Shown here: piece by piece, positions 18,468 through 28,071 of the stretch | Position numbering within the stretch: position 1 is the first letter of the stretch | Layout of the letters: every line of letters begins with the position of its first letter | From: Pseudomonas caricapapayae | Lineage (GTDB): Bacteria; Pseudomonadota; Gammaproteobacteria; Pseudomonadales; Pseudomonadaceae | NCBI RefSeq assembly: GCF_001400735.1 | Contig: NZ_LJPW01000157.1 | Coordinates: forward strand, 1 to 64,000 | Length of the DNA stretch: 64,000 bases | Reading direction: 5' to 3' | Made by a program: the position numbers and the translations under genes | The notes under the pieces: model-generated | Told to the model about the DNA's origin: nothing | Database searches by the model: none | The model's input: only the letters and a program-made list of their open reading frames with translations

Positions 18468-19249
18468 ACGCCCTTGTCTACCCATGCAAGGTATTGTTGG
18501 CGGTTTTGCTTCTAGGCGGCGGCGTTGACGTGCAAGGGGCGGTTTCGCTGTCCGGGACGCGACTGGTCTTCGATGGCCAGTATCGTGAAGTCAGCATTGA
18601 GGTACGCAATCGCGGCAAGGCCGAGGCTCTTTTACAGGCCTGGCTCAGTGATCCGCTGGATGATGACGACACTCCCCTGAACCGGCGCAATGCGCTGCCG
18701 TTCGTGGTCACGCCGCCACTTTCACGTCTGCCGGTTGGCGGCAGGCAGGCTTTGCGCGTGTTGTATCAGGGCACCGGGATGCCGCAGGAGCGCGAGTCGC
18801 TTGTACATTTGTATGTGCTTGAGGTGCCTCGACGCCAGGATGGCCTTCATCAGTTGAACGTCGCCGTGCGTCAGCGCATCAATGTGTTCTACCGGCCAAC
18901 CGGTCTCGAAGGTGACCCGGCCGACACCGCCGCAAGGTTGCTGTGGACGCTGACTCACGACCAGGCGGATGTGGTATTGCTGACGGTCAGTAACCCAACG
19001 CCTTACTACGCCGCTCTGCACGCGTTGCGCATCGACGGCATTCAACTCGGCGGGCACCTGCTGCTGGCACCGGGTGCTCGTGTTGATCTCGCTGCGCCAA
19101 CGGGTCTTCTGCCTTCCGCAACCCATCGTTTTTCCTATAAGGCGCTGACCGACTATGGCGGTCAGCGAACCTATTGCACACCGCTCAAGGGGCAGGTGGC
19201 CGTTACGGCGCGCCTGCTGGAGAACAATTCCGTTCAGGATGAATGCTGA
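18464..19249 (+). CDS. Second periplasmic fimbrial chaperone
   Basis: This 261-residue PapD-like chaperone has a signal peptide (cleavage near VQG/AVSLSG, about 24), the motif GTRLVFDGQYREVSIEVRN, the binding region VTPPLSRLPVGGRQALRVLYQG and the VHLYVLEVPRR strand. It parallels the first chaperone but has clearly diverged, and sits next to the putative tip adhesin, so it may be dedicated to that subunit. The ATG at 18464 overlaps the usher stop by 4 bases. Confidence 0.9.
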   Translation: MNALVYPCKVLLAVLLLGGGVDVQGAVSLSGTRLVFDGQYREVSIEVRNRGKAEALLQAWLSDPLDDDDTPLNRRNALPFVVTPPLSRLPVGGRQALRVLYQGTGMPQERESLVHLYVLEVPRRQDGLHQLNVAVRQRINVFYRPTGLEGDPADTAARLLWTLTHDQADVVLLTVSNPTPYYAALHALRIDGIQLGGHLLLAPGARVDLAAPTGLLPSATHRFSYKALTDYGGQRTYCTPLKGQVAVTARLLENNSVQDEC

Positions 19250-19250
19250 T

Positions 19251-20249
19251 ATGAAATTTCTGTCTGCCAGACGCTGTCTGCACTCCATTGCCGTATTGCT
19301 GATACTGAATCCGACGGCGGTATTCGCGTTGGTCTGTACCGCTCAGGGGACTGGCGAAACCGAAATCCACAACGATCTGAGCAGTACCGTGGCGATTCCG
19401 GAATCGACGCCCGACGGGGAAGTGGTGTGGCGTTCCGAACCCTTGAATATTCAGGTCGAATGCGCCAGGGAAGGTTTGCAGTCTGTCGAGGAGGAAATTT
19501 TTGTCTATCTGAATCCGGACAATCGTGTGATCGGTCAGGGTATCCGGGCCGGAATGACGCTTCAGGGCATCGACCACCTGCAAGGCAGTGGACGTATCAG
19601 TACCGGAAGCCACTTGCCGACCTGTCATGCAGGCGACGGCAATGTCGATAACTGTCCGAAGGTGAGATTCACTCTGGCGTTCTCCGTATTCATTCAAAAG
19701 TTCGGTGCCACACCGCCTACAGGCGTGGCCAGTGATTTACTGGACTACCGGTTTTTTCAGCTGGGCGGCGCAACAGATTCGAACCGGGTGCCGGGGCGCA
19801 GCCTCAGTTATGTGATCAACAACTTGCGGGGGCTGCGGTTCGTGGCCTGCGATGCCGACCTGCAAGTACTCCCTGAAACCGTGGAGTTCGGCGACGTTGC
19901 CATACACCAGGTGGCTATTGGCAAGGTGATAGCCGCACAGACATTTTCCCTGCTGACCAGCCGGACCTGTGACTCGCCCTTCAGCATCGATGCGCGTTTC
20001 AGGCCGGTCACAGGCAATCTGTCAGGCGATCTGCTCGTCCCTTCCGGCAACGATTCATTGGGGATTCGCATTGCAAGCGCAGTCAATGGTCAGCTATTAC
20101 GTTACAACGAGCCCTTCCATCTGGCGGAATTGCTGGGTGAAACCAATGCTGCCAGTGCCGACTTCAACGCTGAGCTGCTCTGGAACACGAACACGCCAAG
20201 GCCTGGACCGTTCAATGCCGAGATCATGGTCGATCTGATCTACAAATGA
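19251..20249 (+). CDS. Putative fimbrial tip adhesin
   Basis: This protein of about 332 residues has a signal peptide (cleavage near VFA/LVCTAQG, about 24), an N-terminal cysteine-containing lectin-like half, and a C-terminal half from about 195 (FVACDADLQVLPETVEFGDV) with the disulphide and final strand expected of a pilin domain. A two-domain subunit last in a chaperone-usher operon is characteristic of the tip adhesin. Starts at 19239 and 19251 are both possible; the later has better spacing to AGGA. The receptor cannot be predicted. Confidence 0.7.
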   Translation: MKFLSARRCLHSIAVLLILNPTAVFALVCTAQGTGETEIHNDLSSTVAIPESTPDGEVVWRSEPLNIQVECAREGLQSVEEEIFVYLNPDNRVIGQGIRAGMTLQGIDHLQGSGRISTGSHLPTCHAGDGNVDNCPKVRFTLAFSVFIQKFGATPPTGVASDLLDYRFFQLGGATDSNRVPGRSLSYVINNLRGLRFVACDADLQVLPETVEFGDVAIHQVAIGKVIAAQTFSLLTSRTCDSPFSIDARFRPVTGNLSGDLLVPSGNDSLGIRIASAVNGQLLRYNEPFHLAELLGETNAASADFNAELLWNTNTPRPGPFNAEIMVDLIYK

Positions 20250-20303
20250 CGGCGACAGGAGGCTCGGGCGGTTGCGCGGCGATTGATGTATGCTGCGCGA
20301 CCG

Positions 20304-20317
20304 CGGGCACGTGCCCG
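20304..20317. repeat. 14-bp perfect palindrome after the fimbrial cluster
   Basis: CGGGCACGTGCCCG lies between the adhesin stop and the next small gene. There is no T-tract, so it is not an obvious intrinsic terminator. It could be an operator or a rho-dependent end. Confidence 0.5.
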
Positions 20318-20342
20318 GCCAATTCGACTTTCTGGTGACACC

Positions 20343-20567
20343 ATGACCACTCCTGAACAACCTCCTGTTCAAGACGCCGCAGCCGAGCCCGTCGCAGACA
20401 CTGAAAAGAAGGCTGTCATCGCGCCTTTCAGCTTTCCGTTCAAGCCTTCGGAGTTTGCCCAGGCCAAAAAGGAGCCGGCATGGCATCAGAAAGCCAATAA
20501 GCATGGCCATCACAAGACGCCTGGCGTCGCCCCTGCCGGTACGCGCAGATCGATGGGTAAACGCTGA
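20343..20567 (+). CDS. Small conserved hypothetical protein
   Basis: This 74-residue protein is rich in proline, alanine and lysine, with no hydrophobic segment. Its centre FSFPFKPSEFAQAKKEPAWHQKANKHGHHKTPG and basic C-terminus RRSMGKR suggest a disordered cytoplasmic or nucleic-acid-associated protein. I do not recognise a functional family. GGTGA precedes the start; an in-frame ATG at 20283 would add 20 mainly arginine-rich residues and is less likely. It ends 18 bases before the convergent YkgJ-type gene. Confidence 0.55.
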   Translation: MTTPEQPPVQDAAAEPVADTEKKAVIAPFSFPFKPSEFAQAKKEPAWHQKANKHGHHKTPGVAPAGTRRSMGKR

Positions 20568-20585
20568 ACGCGTGAGCGATCCGGT

Positions 20586-21341
20586 TCAGGCTGCCTGCAA
20601 CGGTATGAACAGGTAGGACACCGGATCCCGATCAGTGACGTCCGCACCCTCCTGCTGAAGGGTGCTGAGTACCTGCTGTCCAGCCACATGAAACGCCCAG
20701 TGTGACCTCTCGGGCAGCATACTCTGCGCTGAATTCGTGACTTCCTCGATGGCGGCCGCGAATGCGCTCATGTCCGGCAGGTACGCCACGAAACCGTTGC
20801 CCTTGAGGGCTGTGGTACGAATACCCAGCTTCTGACAGATCCGCTGTTTGACCTCTATTTCGTCCCGATCGGCCTGACGCGACTGTTCGATCAGGTTCAT
20901 CAACTGTGTATCTACCAGCCTGTCGGCAACGATCAGGTCGGGGCCCTGTTCCCAGGATTCGGGTGGGCAACCTTTGGTTTCAGGGCGTAACGGAATATGC
21001 GGGTTGATCTCCATCGGATAAATCCGGCACACCAGCGGTCGGCGCTCGTAAATGCGGCAAAGGTTTTTTTCGTCAAGATTCCGGCAGCGCCCGACGTTGT
21101 AGGCCGCGAAGGTGATCGCCACGAAGGCTGTTGTACTGCCACTGCTCACTTCGGTCGAGCGACGGCTGGCATGGGTCAGCTGCGTTTCGGAGACGCCATA
21201 GCCATTGCTCAGAAATGCTTCGGTCAAGACAATGACGTTGCCGCCGTCTGCCGCCCATTGCCTGGCTTCGCCGAGCGTAAGGGGGACGTGGTGATCGGTG
21301 CAGCAACCGCCACAACCCACACAGGAAAACTTCGTGTCCAT
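20586..21341 (-). CDS. YkgJ-family cysteine cluster protein
   Basis: This 251-residue protein opens MDTKFSCVGCGGCCTDHHVPLT and has a second cysteine group (CRNLDEKNLCRIYERRPLVCRIYP, about 80-105), the pattern of the YkgJ/Fe-S or zinc-binding CxxCxxCC family. The biochemical role is unresolved; a metal cofactor is likely. I start at 21341, which places the first cysteines at residues 7-14; an upstream start at 21455 would add 38 atypical residues. It is probably transcribed separately from the GNAT gene to its right. Confidence 0.8.
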   Translation of the reverse strand: MDTKFSCVGCGGCCTDHHVPLTLGEARQWAADGGNVIVLTEAFLSNGYGVSETQLTHASRRSTEVSSGSTTAFVAITFAAYNVGRCRNLDEKNLCRIYERRPLVCRIYPMEINPHIPLRPETKGCPPESWEQGPDLIVADRLVDTQLMNLIEQSRQADRDEIEVKQRICQKLGIRTTALKGNGFVAYLPDMSAFAAAIEEVTNSAQSMLPERSHWAFHVAGQQVLSTLQQEGADVTDRDPVSYLFIPLQAA

Positions 21342-21456
21342 TGTCTCGATGACCCTTTCAGAGGTGCGCGCCGGCCGACAACAACTGGTCGTTCGCCGGG
21401 CTGATGCAGCTGAGGAAGCAAGTTGTGCGCCAGCCGCCTGTCGGGCGATACACAAT

Positions 21457-21918
21457 TCAGGGCGCAGGGGTCTCGAAACGCCTCAGGCAGGACATTCCTG
21501 ATTTGGCGTAAAGGTGCCGCGCTGCAAGATTGTTTTCCATGACGTACAGATCGACCGCCGCTTCGCCGCATCGCTGTAAATGGGCGAACAGGTGGTTGAG
21601 CAGCGCCGAACCGATCCCGGTATTTCGCACATCAGGATTCACGACCAGGTCCTTGATGAATGCGCTGGTCCAGCAGACGATCACGCCCACCACCGTTTCG
21701 TCGAGCGTGGCCACAAAGCAGCGTGATGTATCGAACTCAGGGTCTCGCTCGAAGGCGGCCAGCCAGCTCTTATAATCCGGAACGCTGCCTTGCCCATTGG
21801 CATAACCCAGTGCCAGCAGGTGGTGAACCTCCTGTGCCCGGTCAAGGGTGAAAGGCTGCGGCAGGACACGCGGCGGCCAGACCGCAGCGGGTACGGGTAT
21901 GGCGAGCGGCCGACGCAT
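21457..21918 (-). CDS. GNAT-family N-acetyltransferase
   Basis: This roughly 153-residue acetyltransferase shows IKDLVVNPDVRNTGIGSALLNHLF, the acetyl-CoA-binding motif A (R/Q-x-x-G-x-G/A), and a typical C-terminal region NLAARHLYAKSGM. The substrate is unknown. The start is uncertain: no clear ribosome-binding site precedes the ATG at 21918, and a much longer reading to 22299 only runs antisense through cheV. It lies 65 bases after cheV in the same direction. Confidence 0.75.
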   Translation of the reverse strand: MRRPLAIPVPAAVWPPRVLPQPFTLDRAQEVHHLLALGYANGQGSVPDYKSWLAAFERDPEFDTSRCFVATLDETVVGVIVCWTSAFIKDLVVNPDVRNTGIGSALLNHLFAHLQRCGEAAVDLYVMENNLAARHLYAKSGMSCLRRFETPAP

Positions 21919-21983
21919 CAGCCAGTAATGTCCGGCAGATGCGTCGGTCAGGTCAGGACGTTGCGTCGGTGTGCGCTCAGGGA

Positions 21984-22880
21984 TCAGAGCCCTTGGGCGA
22001 CCACCGTGCGTGCGGCCTCGATCAGGCATTTGGTCAGCTCGGGCGACGAGAACTTGGTCAGCACAGCGTTGGCTCCGGCGATCTGGGATTTCTCGCTGTT
22101 CATCGCGCTGTCGAGCGACGTGTGCAAGAGGATGTACAGGTCGCTGAAGTCGGGTGTGTCGCGAAGTGTACGGGTGAGGGCGTAGCCGTCCATCTCCGAC
22201 ATCTCGATATCGGAAACCACGACGTTGATCTGCCTTGCAGTGCCCTGCAGATCCAGCAGAACGTCGATAGCTTCCTTGGCACTGCGCGTCGTGTGGCATT
22301 CGATGCCCAGATTGCGCAAGGTAATGATCGACTGCTGCAGGGCAACCTGGCTGTCATCGACGACCAGAATCCGCGCCTTGCTCAGCAGTTCCGCATCCTC
22401 TTTGGCCAGTTCTGTCGATTGCACGACGATCTGCGCCGGAGCAATGCCGTGAATGACTTTTTCGATATCCAGCACCTGTACCAGCACGCCGTCGACCTGA
22501 GTGACCCCGGTAATGAACGACTTGCTGCTGGACCCATAGGGCGGCGGACGGATATCGGTGGTCAGGCAGTGCACTATCTTGCTGACGGCCTGAACGTGCA
22601 GGCCCTGTTTCGAGCGGCTGACGTCGGTAACGATCAGGCAGCCGCCGTCGGGATCGGCCAAGGGACGCTCACCGATGGCACGGCTCAGGTCAATGACCGA
22701 CAGCGAAGAGCCGCGTAACGTAGCGATGCCTTTGACGTGCGGGTGCGATTCGGGCAGATGGGTCAGGGGAGGGCAGGGAATGATCTCACTGACCTTGAGC
22801 AGGTTGATCGCCATCAGCTTGCCGCTGCGCAACGTGAAGAGGAGCAGCGAAAGTGAATCTGCTCGGACGTTCTTGGACAT
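21984..22880 (-). CDS. cheV: Chemotaxis coupling protein CheV
   Basis: This 298-residue protein fuses an N-terminal CheW-like domain (about 8-150, with the LPESHPHVKGIATLRG signature at 42-57) to a C-terminal receiver (about 168-295) with acidic residues D175/D176 and phospho-acceptor D224 in VVVSDIEMSEMDG. CheV couples receptors to CheA and adapts through its own phosphorylation. The ATG at 22880 gives the normal length; an in-frame ATG at 22928 would add 16 residues. It stands apart from any other chemotaxis gene, as is common in Pseudomonas. Confidence 0.92.
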   Translation of the reverse strand: MSKNVRADSLSLLLFTLRSGKLMAINLLKVSEIIPCPPLTHLPESHPHVKGIATLRGSSLSVIDLSRAIGERPLADPDGGCLIVTDVSRSKQGLHVQAVSKIVHCLTTDIRPPPYGSSSKSFITGVTQVDGVLVQVLDIEKVIHGIAPAQIVVQSTELAKEDAELLSKARILVVDDSQVALQQSIITLRNLGIECHTTRSAKEAIDVLLDLQGTARQINVVVSDIEMSEMDGYALTRTLRDTPDFSDLYILLHTSLDSAMNSEKSQIAGANAVLTKFSSPELTKCLIEAARTVVAQGL

Positions 22881-23491
22881 ATGAACCTTCTGGCTGTAGG
22901 TGTTTCGTCGCCTGGAAGCGGCAAACAACTTTCTATGTCAGGTTATCGACCTGCGGCGAGCAGGCTTGAGGATTTTTAACGGACAGCCGACCTGGCCGTT
23001 CGCTCATCATGGAAAGTCGTTTCAGCACATCCCGGCAGGCTGCATGAGCTGCCTGCGCAGACGCTGATAGTGGCAGTCTGGCTTCGGTTGCGTCAAACCG
23101 GGCGAGAGCGGCACATTGTCGCTCTGCCCGGTCCGACAGATCGCGTCGCGGGTTCGAAAGCTGCTGCCCTTTGACAGATTCGGGGCCTGCGGCAAAATAC
23201 CGCAGCTATATATAGAAGAAGTGGTGCGACAAACTGACGCACCCTTCTATATATAGAAGGGCTTTGCATCGGCTACTGACAAAAAATCTTCAGGTGCGAC
23301 GCATCGGTGCGGCTGCGCAGACCATCCGGCTGGCAAATGCGCCCGTACGGCTGGCGAATGCTTGAGTTGCCGAATCAGACAGAAGATCATCGCGCACGCT
23401 TCGGCGCAGCCGGCCGTACACTCCGGATCAGGCTTCGGCCCCGGGTTCATGGCGTTGGCCAACCACCTCATCAGTTCAGTAAGGTAAGTGA
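22881..23491. other. 611-base intergenic region between cheV and dsbB
   Basis: The region lies between two divergent genes, cheV leftward and dsbB rightward, so it should hold both promoters. I found no convincing protein gene. The one clear structure is the tandem hairpin element at 23187-23259, listed separately. Confidence 0.5.
23187..23259. repeat. Tandem hairpins with long TATATATA arms
   Basis: A 6-bp stem CTGCGG/CCGCAG (23187-23192, 23200-23205) is followed immediately by a longer one. Its left arm CTATATATAGAAG (23206-23218) pairs with CTTCTATATATAG (23244-23256), with GTGCG/CGCAC (23224? to 23242 region) inside. The right arm itself lies in a 16-bp perfect palindrome CTTCTATATATAGAAG (23244-23259). 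Possible natures are a small structured RNA, a MITE-like remnant or a protein-binding palindrome. Confidence 0.6.
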
Positions 23492-24001
23492 ATGAGCGAC
23501 AACACGTTGTACCTGAGACGCGAAAAGCGCTTTCTGGTTTTGCTGGGGATTATCTGCCTGGCCCTGATCGGCGGTGCCCTGTACATGCAGATCGTGCTGG
23601 GCGAAGCGCCTTGTCCGCTGTGCATCCTGCAGCGCTACGCGTTGCTGTTCATCGCCATTTTCGCATTCCTCGGCGCAGCCATGCCCGGACGCCGTGGCGT
23701 AACGGTATTTGAAACGCTGGTTACCTTCAGTGCATTGGGCGGGATTGCTGCTGCCGGCCGGCATGTATGGATTCTCGCCCATCCGTCCGACAGCTGCGGT
23801 ATCGATATTCTGCAACCGATTGTCGATGGCCTGCCATTGGCTACACTGTTTCCTGTCGGGTTCCAGGTCAGCGGATTCTGCACGACGCCGTATCCGCCGG
23901 TTCTCGGGTTGTCACTCGCACAATGGGCGTTGGTAGCGTTTGTCCTGACGGCCGTTCTGGTACCGGCGTGCATCATTCGCAACCGCCGCAAACCTTACTA
24001 A
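23492..24001 (+). CDS. dsbB: Disulphide-bond formation protein DsbB
   Basis: This 169-residue inner-membrane protein reoxidises DsbA and passes electrons to ubiquinone. It has four predicted transmembrane helices (about 14-32, 48-64, 74-92, 146-164) and the two required periplasmic cysteine pairs: C41/C44 in CPLC and C102/C130. The ATG follows AAGGTAAGTG. It is monocistronic with its own terminator; many Pseudomonas place it immediately before cyoA, as here. A second paralogue elsewhere in the genome is possible. Confidence 0.93.
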   Translation: MSDNTLYLRREKRFLVLLGIICLALIGGALYMQIVLGEAPCPLCILQRYALLFIAIFAFLGAAMPGRRGVTVFETLVTFSALGGIAAAGRHVWILAHPSDSCGIDILQPIVDGLPLATLFPVGFQVSGFCTTPYPPVLGLSLAQWALVAFVLTAVLVPACIIRNRRKPY

Positions 24002-24023
24002 ATACAGGGGCTTTCAAGTAAAG

Positions 24024-24049
24024 AGCCCCGTGATTACGGGGCTTTTTTT
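24024..24049 (+). terminator. Terminator after dsbB
   Basis: The 7-bp stem AGCCCCG (24024-24030) / CGGGGCT (24037-24043) has a 6-base loop and a run of seven T. It isolates dsbB from the cyo operon. Confidence 0.93.
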
Positions 24050-24465
24050 GGGCGGAATGACATGTTTTCAGGTTGATTGTTACGTTTATGGAGAATAACT
24101 GTTACAAAATTAGGCATAGTCATTGAAAATTTACGTATCTACAATCCCCACCACTTGTCGTCCAGCCTGGCTGAACGATCAGCATTTTGAGGCTTGGAGC
24201 GTCCCCTGTGCACTCTGAACAGGCAGCGCAACGCTTGCCTCTGAGGGCGTATAATGGCCGCGTCGAAAGCGTCTGCCCGCTATTTTGGGCAGTTCCAGCA
24301 ACTCAAAAAACAAGAATCCATAGCTAAACCCGGACTTGTCGATATGCCGCTGTGCGTACTGGCAGGCCCTTGTTCAATTCAAAAAAATTAGCCGGCACTG
24401 GCAGGGCGAAGTGTTGGCGGTCGAAACCCAACTGCACCGCGCAAGCTGCTTTTAGAGGTCGTGAA
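24050..24465. other. Regulatory region upstream of cyoABCDE
   Basis: These 416 bases carry no gene. A perfect TATAAT lies at 24250-24255, 210 bases before cyoA, but no good -35 stands 16-18 bases upstream of it. TGTTAC is repeated near the left end (around 24080 and 24109). I saw no clear Anr box. The long leader may hold post-transcriptional control sites. Confidence 0.4.
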
Positions 24466-25407
24466 ATGAGTAAAAAAAGGTACCCCAGGTTTTTTGGCTT
24501 CTTGGCCCTTTTCTGTATGCTTTTGCTCAGTGGATGCGATGGCGTACCTCTGCTCGATCCAAAAGGGCAGGTGGGTATCGAGCAGCGGAACCTGATCGTA
24601 ATCGCTACGTTGCTGATGCTGATCGTCGTGATCCCGGTCATTCTGATGACCCTGATCTTCGCATGGAAGTATCGCGCTTCGAACAAGGCCGCCAAGTACA
24701 CGCCGGACTGGTCTCACTCCACCAAGATCGAAATCGCAGTCTGGGGCGTACCCATGCTGTTGCTGGTCTTCCTGGGGTACATCACCTACGTCTCGACCCA
24801 CTCGCTGGACCCTTACCGTCCGCTGGAGTCGGACGTCAAGCCGGTCACCATTCAGGCGATCTCGGTTGACTGGAAATGGGTATTCATCTACCCGGACTAC
24901 GGCATCGCCACGGTCAACAAGATCGTGTTCCCTGCCAAGACTCCGATCAACTTCCAGGTCACCTCGGACAGTGTGATGAACTCGTTCTTCATCCCTGGTC
25001 TGGGTGGTCAGATCTACGCGATGGCGGGTATGCACACCAAGCTGCATCTCATTGCCAACGAGAATCATGAATTCAACGGTATTTCGGCCAACTACAGTGG
25101 CGCAGGCTTTACCGGCATGAAGTTCAAGGCTATCGCTACCAGCCAGGCTGATTTCGACAGCTGGGTCAGCGAAGTCAAGAGCTCACCTAAAAAGCTTGGC
25201 ACGGCCGAATACGCCGAGTTGATCAAGCCGAGCGAACGCAACCCTGTCGAACTCTTTTCCTCGGTCACCCCGAACCTGTTCCAGATCGTCATCGACAAGT
25301 ATGAAGGTATGAATCCAGGCAAGAAGGTTGTTGCTGGTGAGAAGGAAGTGGCCGGTGACGCTGGTGCGGAAAAAGGCAAAAATTCAGCTGCTGGGGCAGA
25401 GGAGTAA
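24466..25407 (+). CDS. cyoA: Cytochrome bo3 ubiquinol oxidase subunit II
   Basis: This 313-residue subunit has a lipoprotein signal with lipobox LLLSGC (cysteine 24), two transmembrane helices (about 42-65 and 87-107) and a periplasmic cupredoxin-like domain lacking the CuA ligands, as expected for a quinol oxidase. The start at 24466 follows a purine-rich GAGGTCGTGAA; a longer in-frame reading from 24352 would destroy the lipoprotein signal. It is the first gene of cyoABCDE. The tail beyond about 285 is lysine/alanine/glutamate-rich and probably disordered. Confidence 0.95.
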   Translation: MSKKRYPRFFGFLALFCMLLLSGCDGVPLLDPKGQVGIEQRNLIVIATLLMLIVVIPVILMTLIFAWKYRASNKAAKYTPDWSHSTKIEIAVWGVPMLLLVFLGYITYVSTHSLDPYRPLESDVKPVTIQAISVDWKWVFIYPDYGIATVNKIVFPAKTPINFQVTSDSVMNSFFIPGLGGQIYAMAGMHTKLHLIANENHEFNGISANYSGAGFTGMKFKAIATSQADFDSWVSEVKSSPKKLGTAEYAELIKPSERNPVELFSSVTPNLFQIVIDKYEGMNPGKKVVAGEKEVAGDAGAEKGKNSAAGAEE

Positions 25408-25410
25408 ACG

Positions 25411-27423
25411 ATGTTTGGCAAATTAAGTCTGGAAGCGGTGCCGTTCCACGAGCCCATAGTCATGGTGACACTTGCCATGATCGCGCTCGGCGGCATTGCG
25501 GTTGTCGGGTTGATCACCTATTTCCGCAAGTGGACGTACTTGTGGTCTGAATGGCTGACCTCTGTCGACCACAAGAAAATCGGCGTGATGTATATCGTCG
25601 TTGCCATGGTCATGCTGCTGCGTGGTTTTGCCGACGCCATCATGATGCGTACCCAACTGGCGATGGCCCAGAACGGCTCCGAAGGGTTCCTCCCGCCGGA
25701 GCACTATGACCAGATCTTCACCGCTCACGGTGTGATCATGATCATCTTCATGGCGATGCCGTTCTTTACCGGTCTGATGAACATCGTTCTGCCTCTGCAG
25801 ATCGGTGCTCGCGACGTGGCGTTCCCGTTCCTGAACTCCCTGAGCTTCTGGCTGCTGGTCGCAGGCATGCTGCTGATCAACATCTCCCTGGGTGTCGGTG
25901 AGTTCGCCAAGACCGGCTGGGTAGCCTATCCGCCTCTTTCCGGGTTGCAATACAGTCCTGGCGTAGGCGTTGACTACTATATCTGGGCGCTACAGTTATC
26001 CGGGTTAGGTACGACGCTGACGGGGGTCAACTTCCTCGTGACCGTTCTCAAGATGCGTACCCCTGGCATGAAGCTGATGGACATGCCGATCTTCACCTGG
26101 ACCTGCACCTGGGCAAACATCCTGATCGTGGCTTCGTTCCCGATCCTGACCGCTACCCTGGCGTTCCTGACCCTTGACCGCTACCTGGACTTCCATATTT
26201 TCACGAACGAAATGGGTGGTAACCCCATGATGTACGTGAACCTGTTCTGGGCGTGGGGTCACCCTGAGGTGTACATCCTGATCCTGCCGGCATTCGGTGT
26301 GTTCTCGGAAGTCATCTCCACGTTCTCCGGCAAGCGTCTGTTCGGCCACAAGTCGATGATCTTCGCATCCGGTGCGATCTGTATCCTGGGCTTCATGGTC
26401 TGGCTGCACCACTTCTTCACCATGGGTGCGGGTGCCAACGTCAACGCCTTCTTCGGTCTGGCGACGATGCTGATCGCGATCCCGACGGGCGTGAAGCTGT
26501 TCAACTGGCTGTTCACCATGTACCAGGGTCGTCTGCGCTTCACTGCGCCAGTGCTCTGGACCCTGGGCTTCATGGTCACCTTCTCGATCGGCGGCATGAC
26601 CGGCGTTCTGCTGGCGATCCCGGGTGCTGACTTCGTGCTGCACAATAGCCTGTTCGTAATCGCTCACTTCCACAACGTCATCATTGGCGGTGCGGTATTC
26701 GGTTACATTGCCGGCTTCGCGTTCTGGTTCCCTAAAGCGTTCGGTTTCACCCTGAACGAGAAGTGGGGCAAGGCAGCGTTCTGGTTCTGGATCGTCGGCT
26801 TCTTCGTCGCGTTCATGCCGCTTTACGCGCTGGGCTTCCTGGGCATGACCCGTCGTCTGAACGCTACCGACATGCCTGAGTGGAACATCTACCTGGACGT
26901 CGCGCTGTTCGGTGCCGTACTGATCGCCATGGGTATCGCTTCGCAGCTGATCCAGTTGTTCGTAAGTATCCGTGACCGTGACAACAACCGCGATCTGACC
27001 GGTGACCCATGGAATGGCCATACTCTGGAATGGTCCACTTCTTCGCCACCGCCGTTCTACAACTTTGCCGAGCTGCCAAAAGCTGACGACATCGACCCGT
27101 TCACCGACGCCAAGCGTGCCGGCACTGCTTACAAGGTTCCTGCCCGCTACTCGGCGATCCACATGCCTAACAACACGGCGACCGGCCTGTACATGGGTAT
27201 GTTGCTGACGGTGTTCGGCTTTGCATTCATCTGGCATATCTGGTGGCTGGTAGGCGCAAGCCTGGTTGCTACCATCGCAGTCTTCGTTGCTCACGCTGTC
27301 CGTGACGACCAGGGCTACATGGTGCCCGCTGAAGATGTAGCGCGTATTGAAGGTGAGCATCACAAGGTCCTGGCGGCCAACGGTGCATACACTCCTGTCA
27401 AGTCCTCGCTGGAACAGGTTTAA
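25411..27423 (+). CDS. cyoB: Cytochrome bo3 ubiquinol oxidase subunit I
   Basis: This 670-residue catalytic subunit has about 15 transmembrane helices. It carries the haem-copper oxidase core: WGHPEVYIL with the CuB histidine and cross-linked tyrosine, the paired histidines WLHHFF, and the haem ligand pair in [12 protein letters not shown]. It reduces O2 to water at the binuclear centre while pumping protons. It lies 3 bases after cyoA. Length matches the family, which carries extra N- and C-terminal helices compared with aa3 oxidases. Confidence 0.97.
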   Translation: MFGKLSLEAVPFHEPIVMVTLAMIALGGIAVVGLITYFRKWTYLWSEWLTSVDHKKIGVMYIVVAMVMLLRGFADAIMMRTQLAMAQNGSEGFLPPEHYDQIFTAHGVIMIIFMAMPFFTGLMNIVLPLQIGARDVAFPFLNSLSFWLLVAGMLLINISLGVGEFAKTGWVAYPPLSGLQYSPGVGVDYYIWALQLSGLGTTLTGVNFLVTVLKMRTPGMKLMDMPIFTWTCTWANILIVASFPILTATLAFLTLDRYLDFHIFTNEMGGNPMMYVNLFWAWGHPEVYILILPAFGVFSEVISTFSGKRLFGHKSMIFASGAICILGFMVWLHHFFTMGAGANVNAFFGLATMLIAIPTGVKLFNWLFTMYQGRLRFTAPVLWTLGFMVTFSIGGMTGVLLAIPGADFVLHNSLFVIAHFHNVIIGGAVFGYIAGFAFWFPKAFGFTLNEKWGKAAFWFWIVGFFVAFMPLYALGFLGMTRRLNATDMPEWNIYLDVALFGAVLIAMGIASQLIQLFVSIRDRDNNRDLTGDPWNGHTLEWSTSSPPPFYNFAELPKADDIDPFTDAKRAGTAYKVPARYSAIHMPNNTATGLYMGMLLTVFGFAFIWHIWWLVGASLVATIAVFVAHAVRDDQGYMVPAEDVARIEGEHHKVLAANGAYTPVKSSLEQV

Positions 27424-27426
27424 ACA

Positions 27427-28071
27427 ATGTCAAATATTGCAATCAACTCCGGAGCCCACGATCACGATCACGATCACGGTCACGACCATGATCATGGGCA
27501 TGACGATCACCACGACAGCGGTGGAATGACGGTCTACGGCTTCTGGCTGTACCTGATGACCGACTGCGTGTTGTTCGCCTCGTTCTTCGCGGTGTACGCC
27601 GTGATGGTCAACAGTGTCGCGGGTGGTCCATCGGGCCAGGACATTTTCCTGCTGCCATTCGTGGCTGTGGAAACCGCGTTCCTGCTGGTCAGTAGTATCA
27701 CTTACGGCTTCGCCATGCTGGCACTGTACAAAGGCAAGAAGAGCCAGGTACTGGGCTGGCTGGCACTGACCTTCCTGTGTGGTGCTGCGTTTATCGGTAT
27801 GGAAATCTATGAATTCCATCACCTGATCCACGAAGGTTACGGTCCGAGCCGCAGCGGCTTCCTGTCAGCGTTCTTCGCGCTGGTCGGCCTGCACGGCGCC
27901 CACGTGACCAGCGGTCTGATCTGGATGGCGATCATGATGTTCCAGGTCCAGAAAAAGGGCCTGACCAACACCAACAAGACGCGCCTGAGCTGCCTCAGCC
28001 TGTTCTGGCACTTCCTGGACGTTGTCTGGATCGGCGTGTTCACCGTTGTCTATCTGATGGGAGCTTTGTAA
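27427..28071 (+). CDS. cyoC: Cytochrome bo3 ubiquinol oxidase subunit III, His/Asp-rich N-terminus
   Basis: This 214-residue subunit III has five predicted transmembrane helices (about 36-58, 75-97, 104-126, 147-169, 190-212) and the family sequence near [22 protein letters not shown]. It stabilises the oxidase core. Before the first helix, residues 11-31 are almost entirely histidine and aspartate, a repeated HD run that could bind copper or another metal; the family start is often shorter. It overlaps cyoD by one base. Confidence 0.95.
   Translation: MSNIAINSGAHDHDHDHGHDHDHGHDDHHDSGGMTVYGFWLYLMTDCVLFASFFAVYAVMVNSVAGGPSGQDIFLLPFVAVETAFLLVSSITYGFAMLALYKGKKSQVLGWLALTFLCGAAFIGMEIYEFHHLIHEGYGPSRSGFLSAFFALVGLHGAHVTSGLIWMAIMMFQVQKKGLTNTNKTRLSCLSLFWHFLDVVWIGVFTVVYLMGAL

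Noticed and set aside
21919-22299. N-terminal extension of the GNAT gene
   Set aside because: It runs through cheV in another frame and shows no acetyltransferase features.
24227-24255. Sigma-70 promoter for cyoA
   Set aside because: The TATAAT is perfect, but no -35 stands at 16-18 bases; kept only as a remark in the intergenic entry.
26005-27363. 452-codon open frame antisense to cyoB
   Set aside because: Its His/Gln/Arg-rich composition is typical of the complement of a membrane-protein gene; cyoB is unambiguous.
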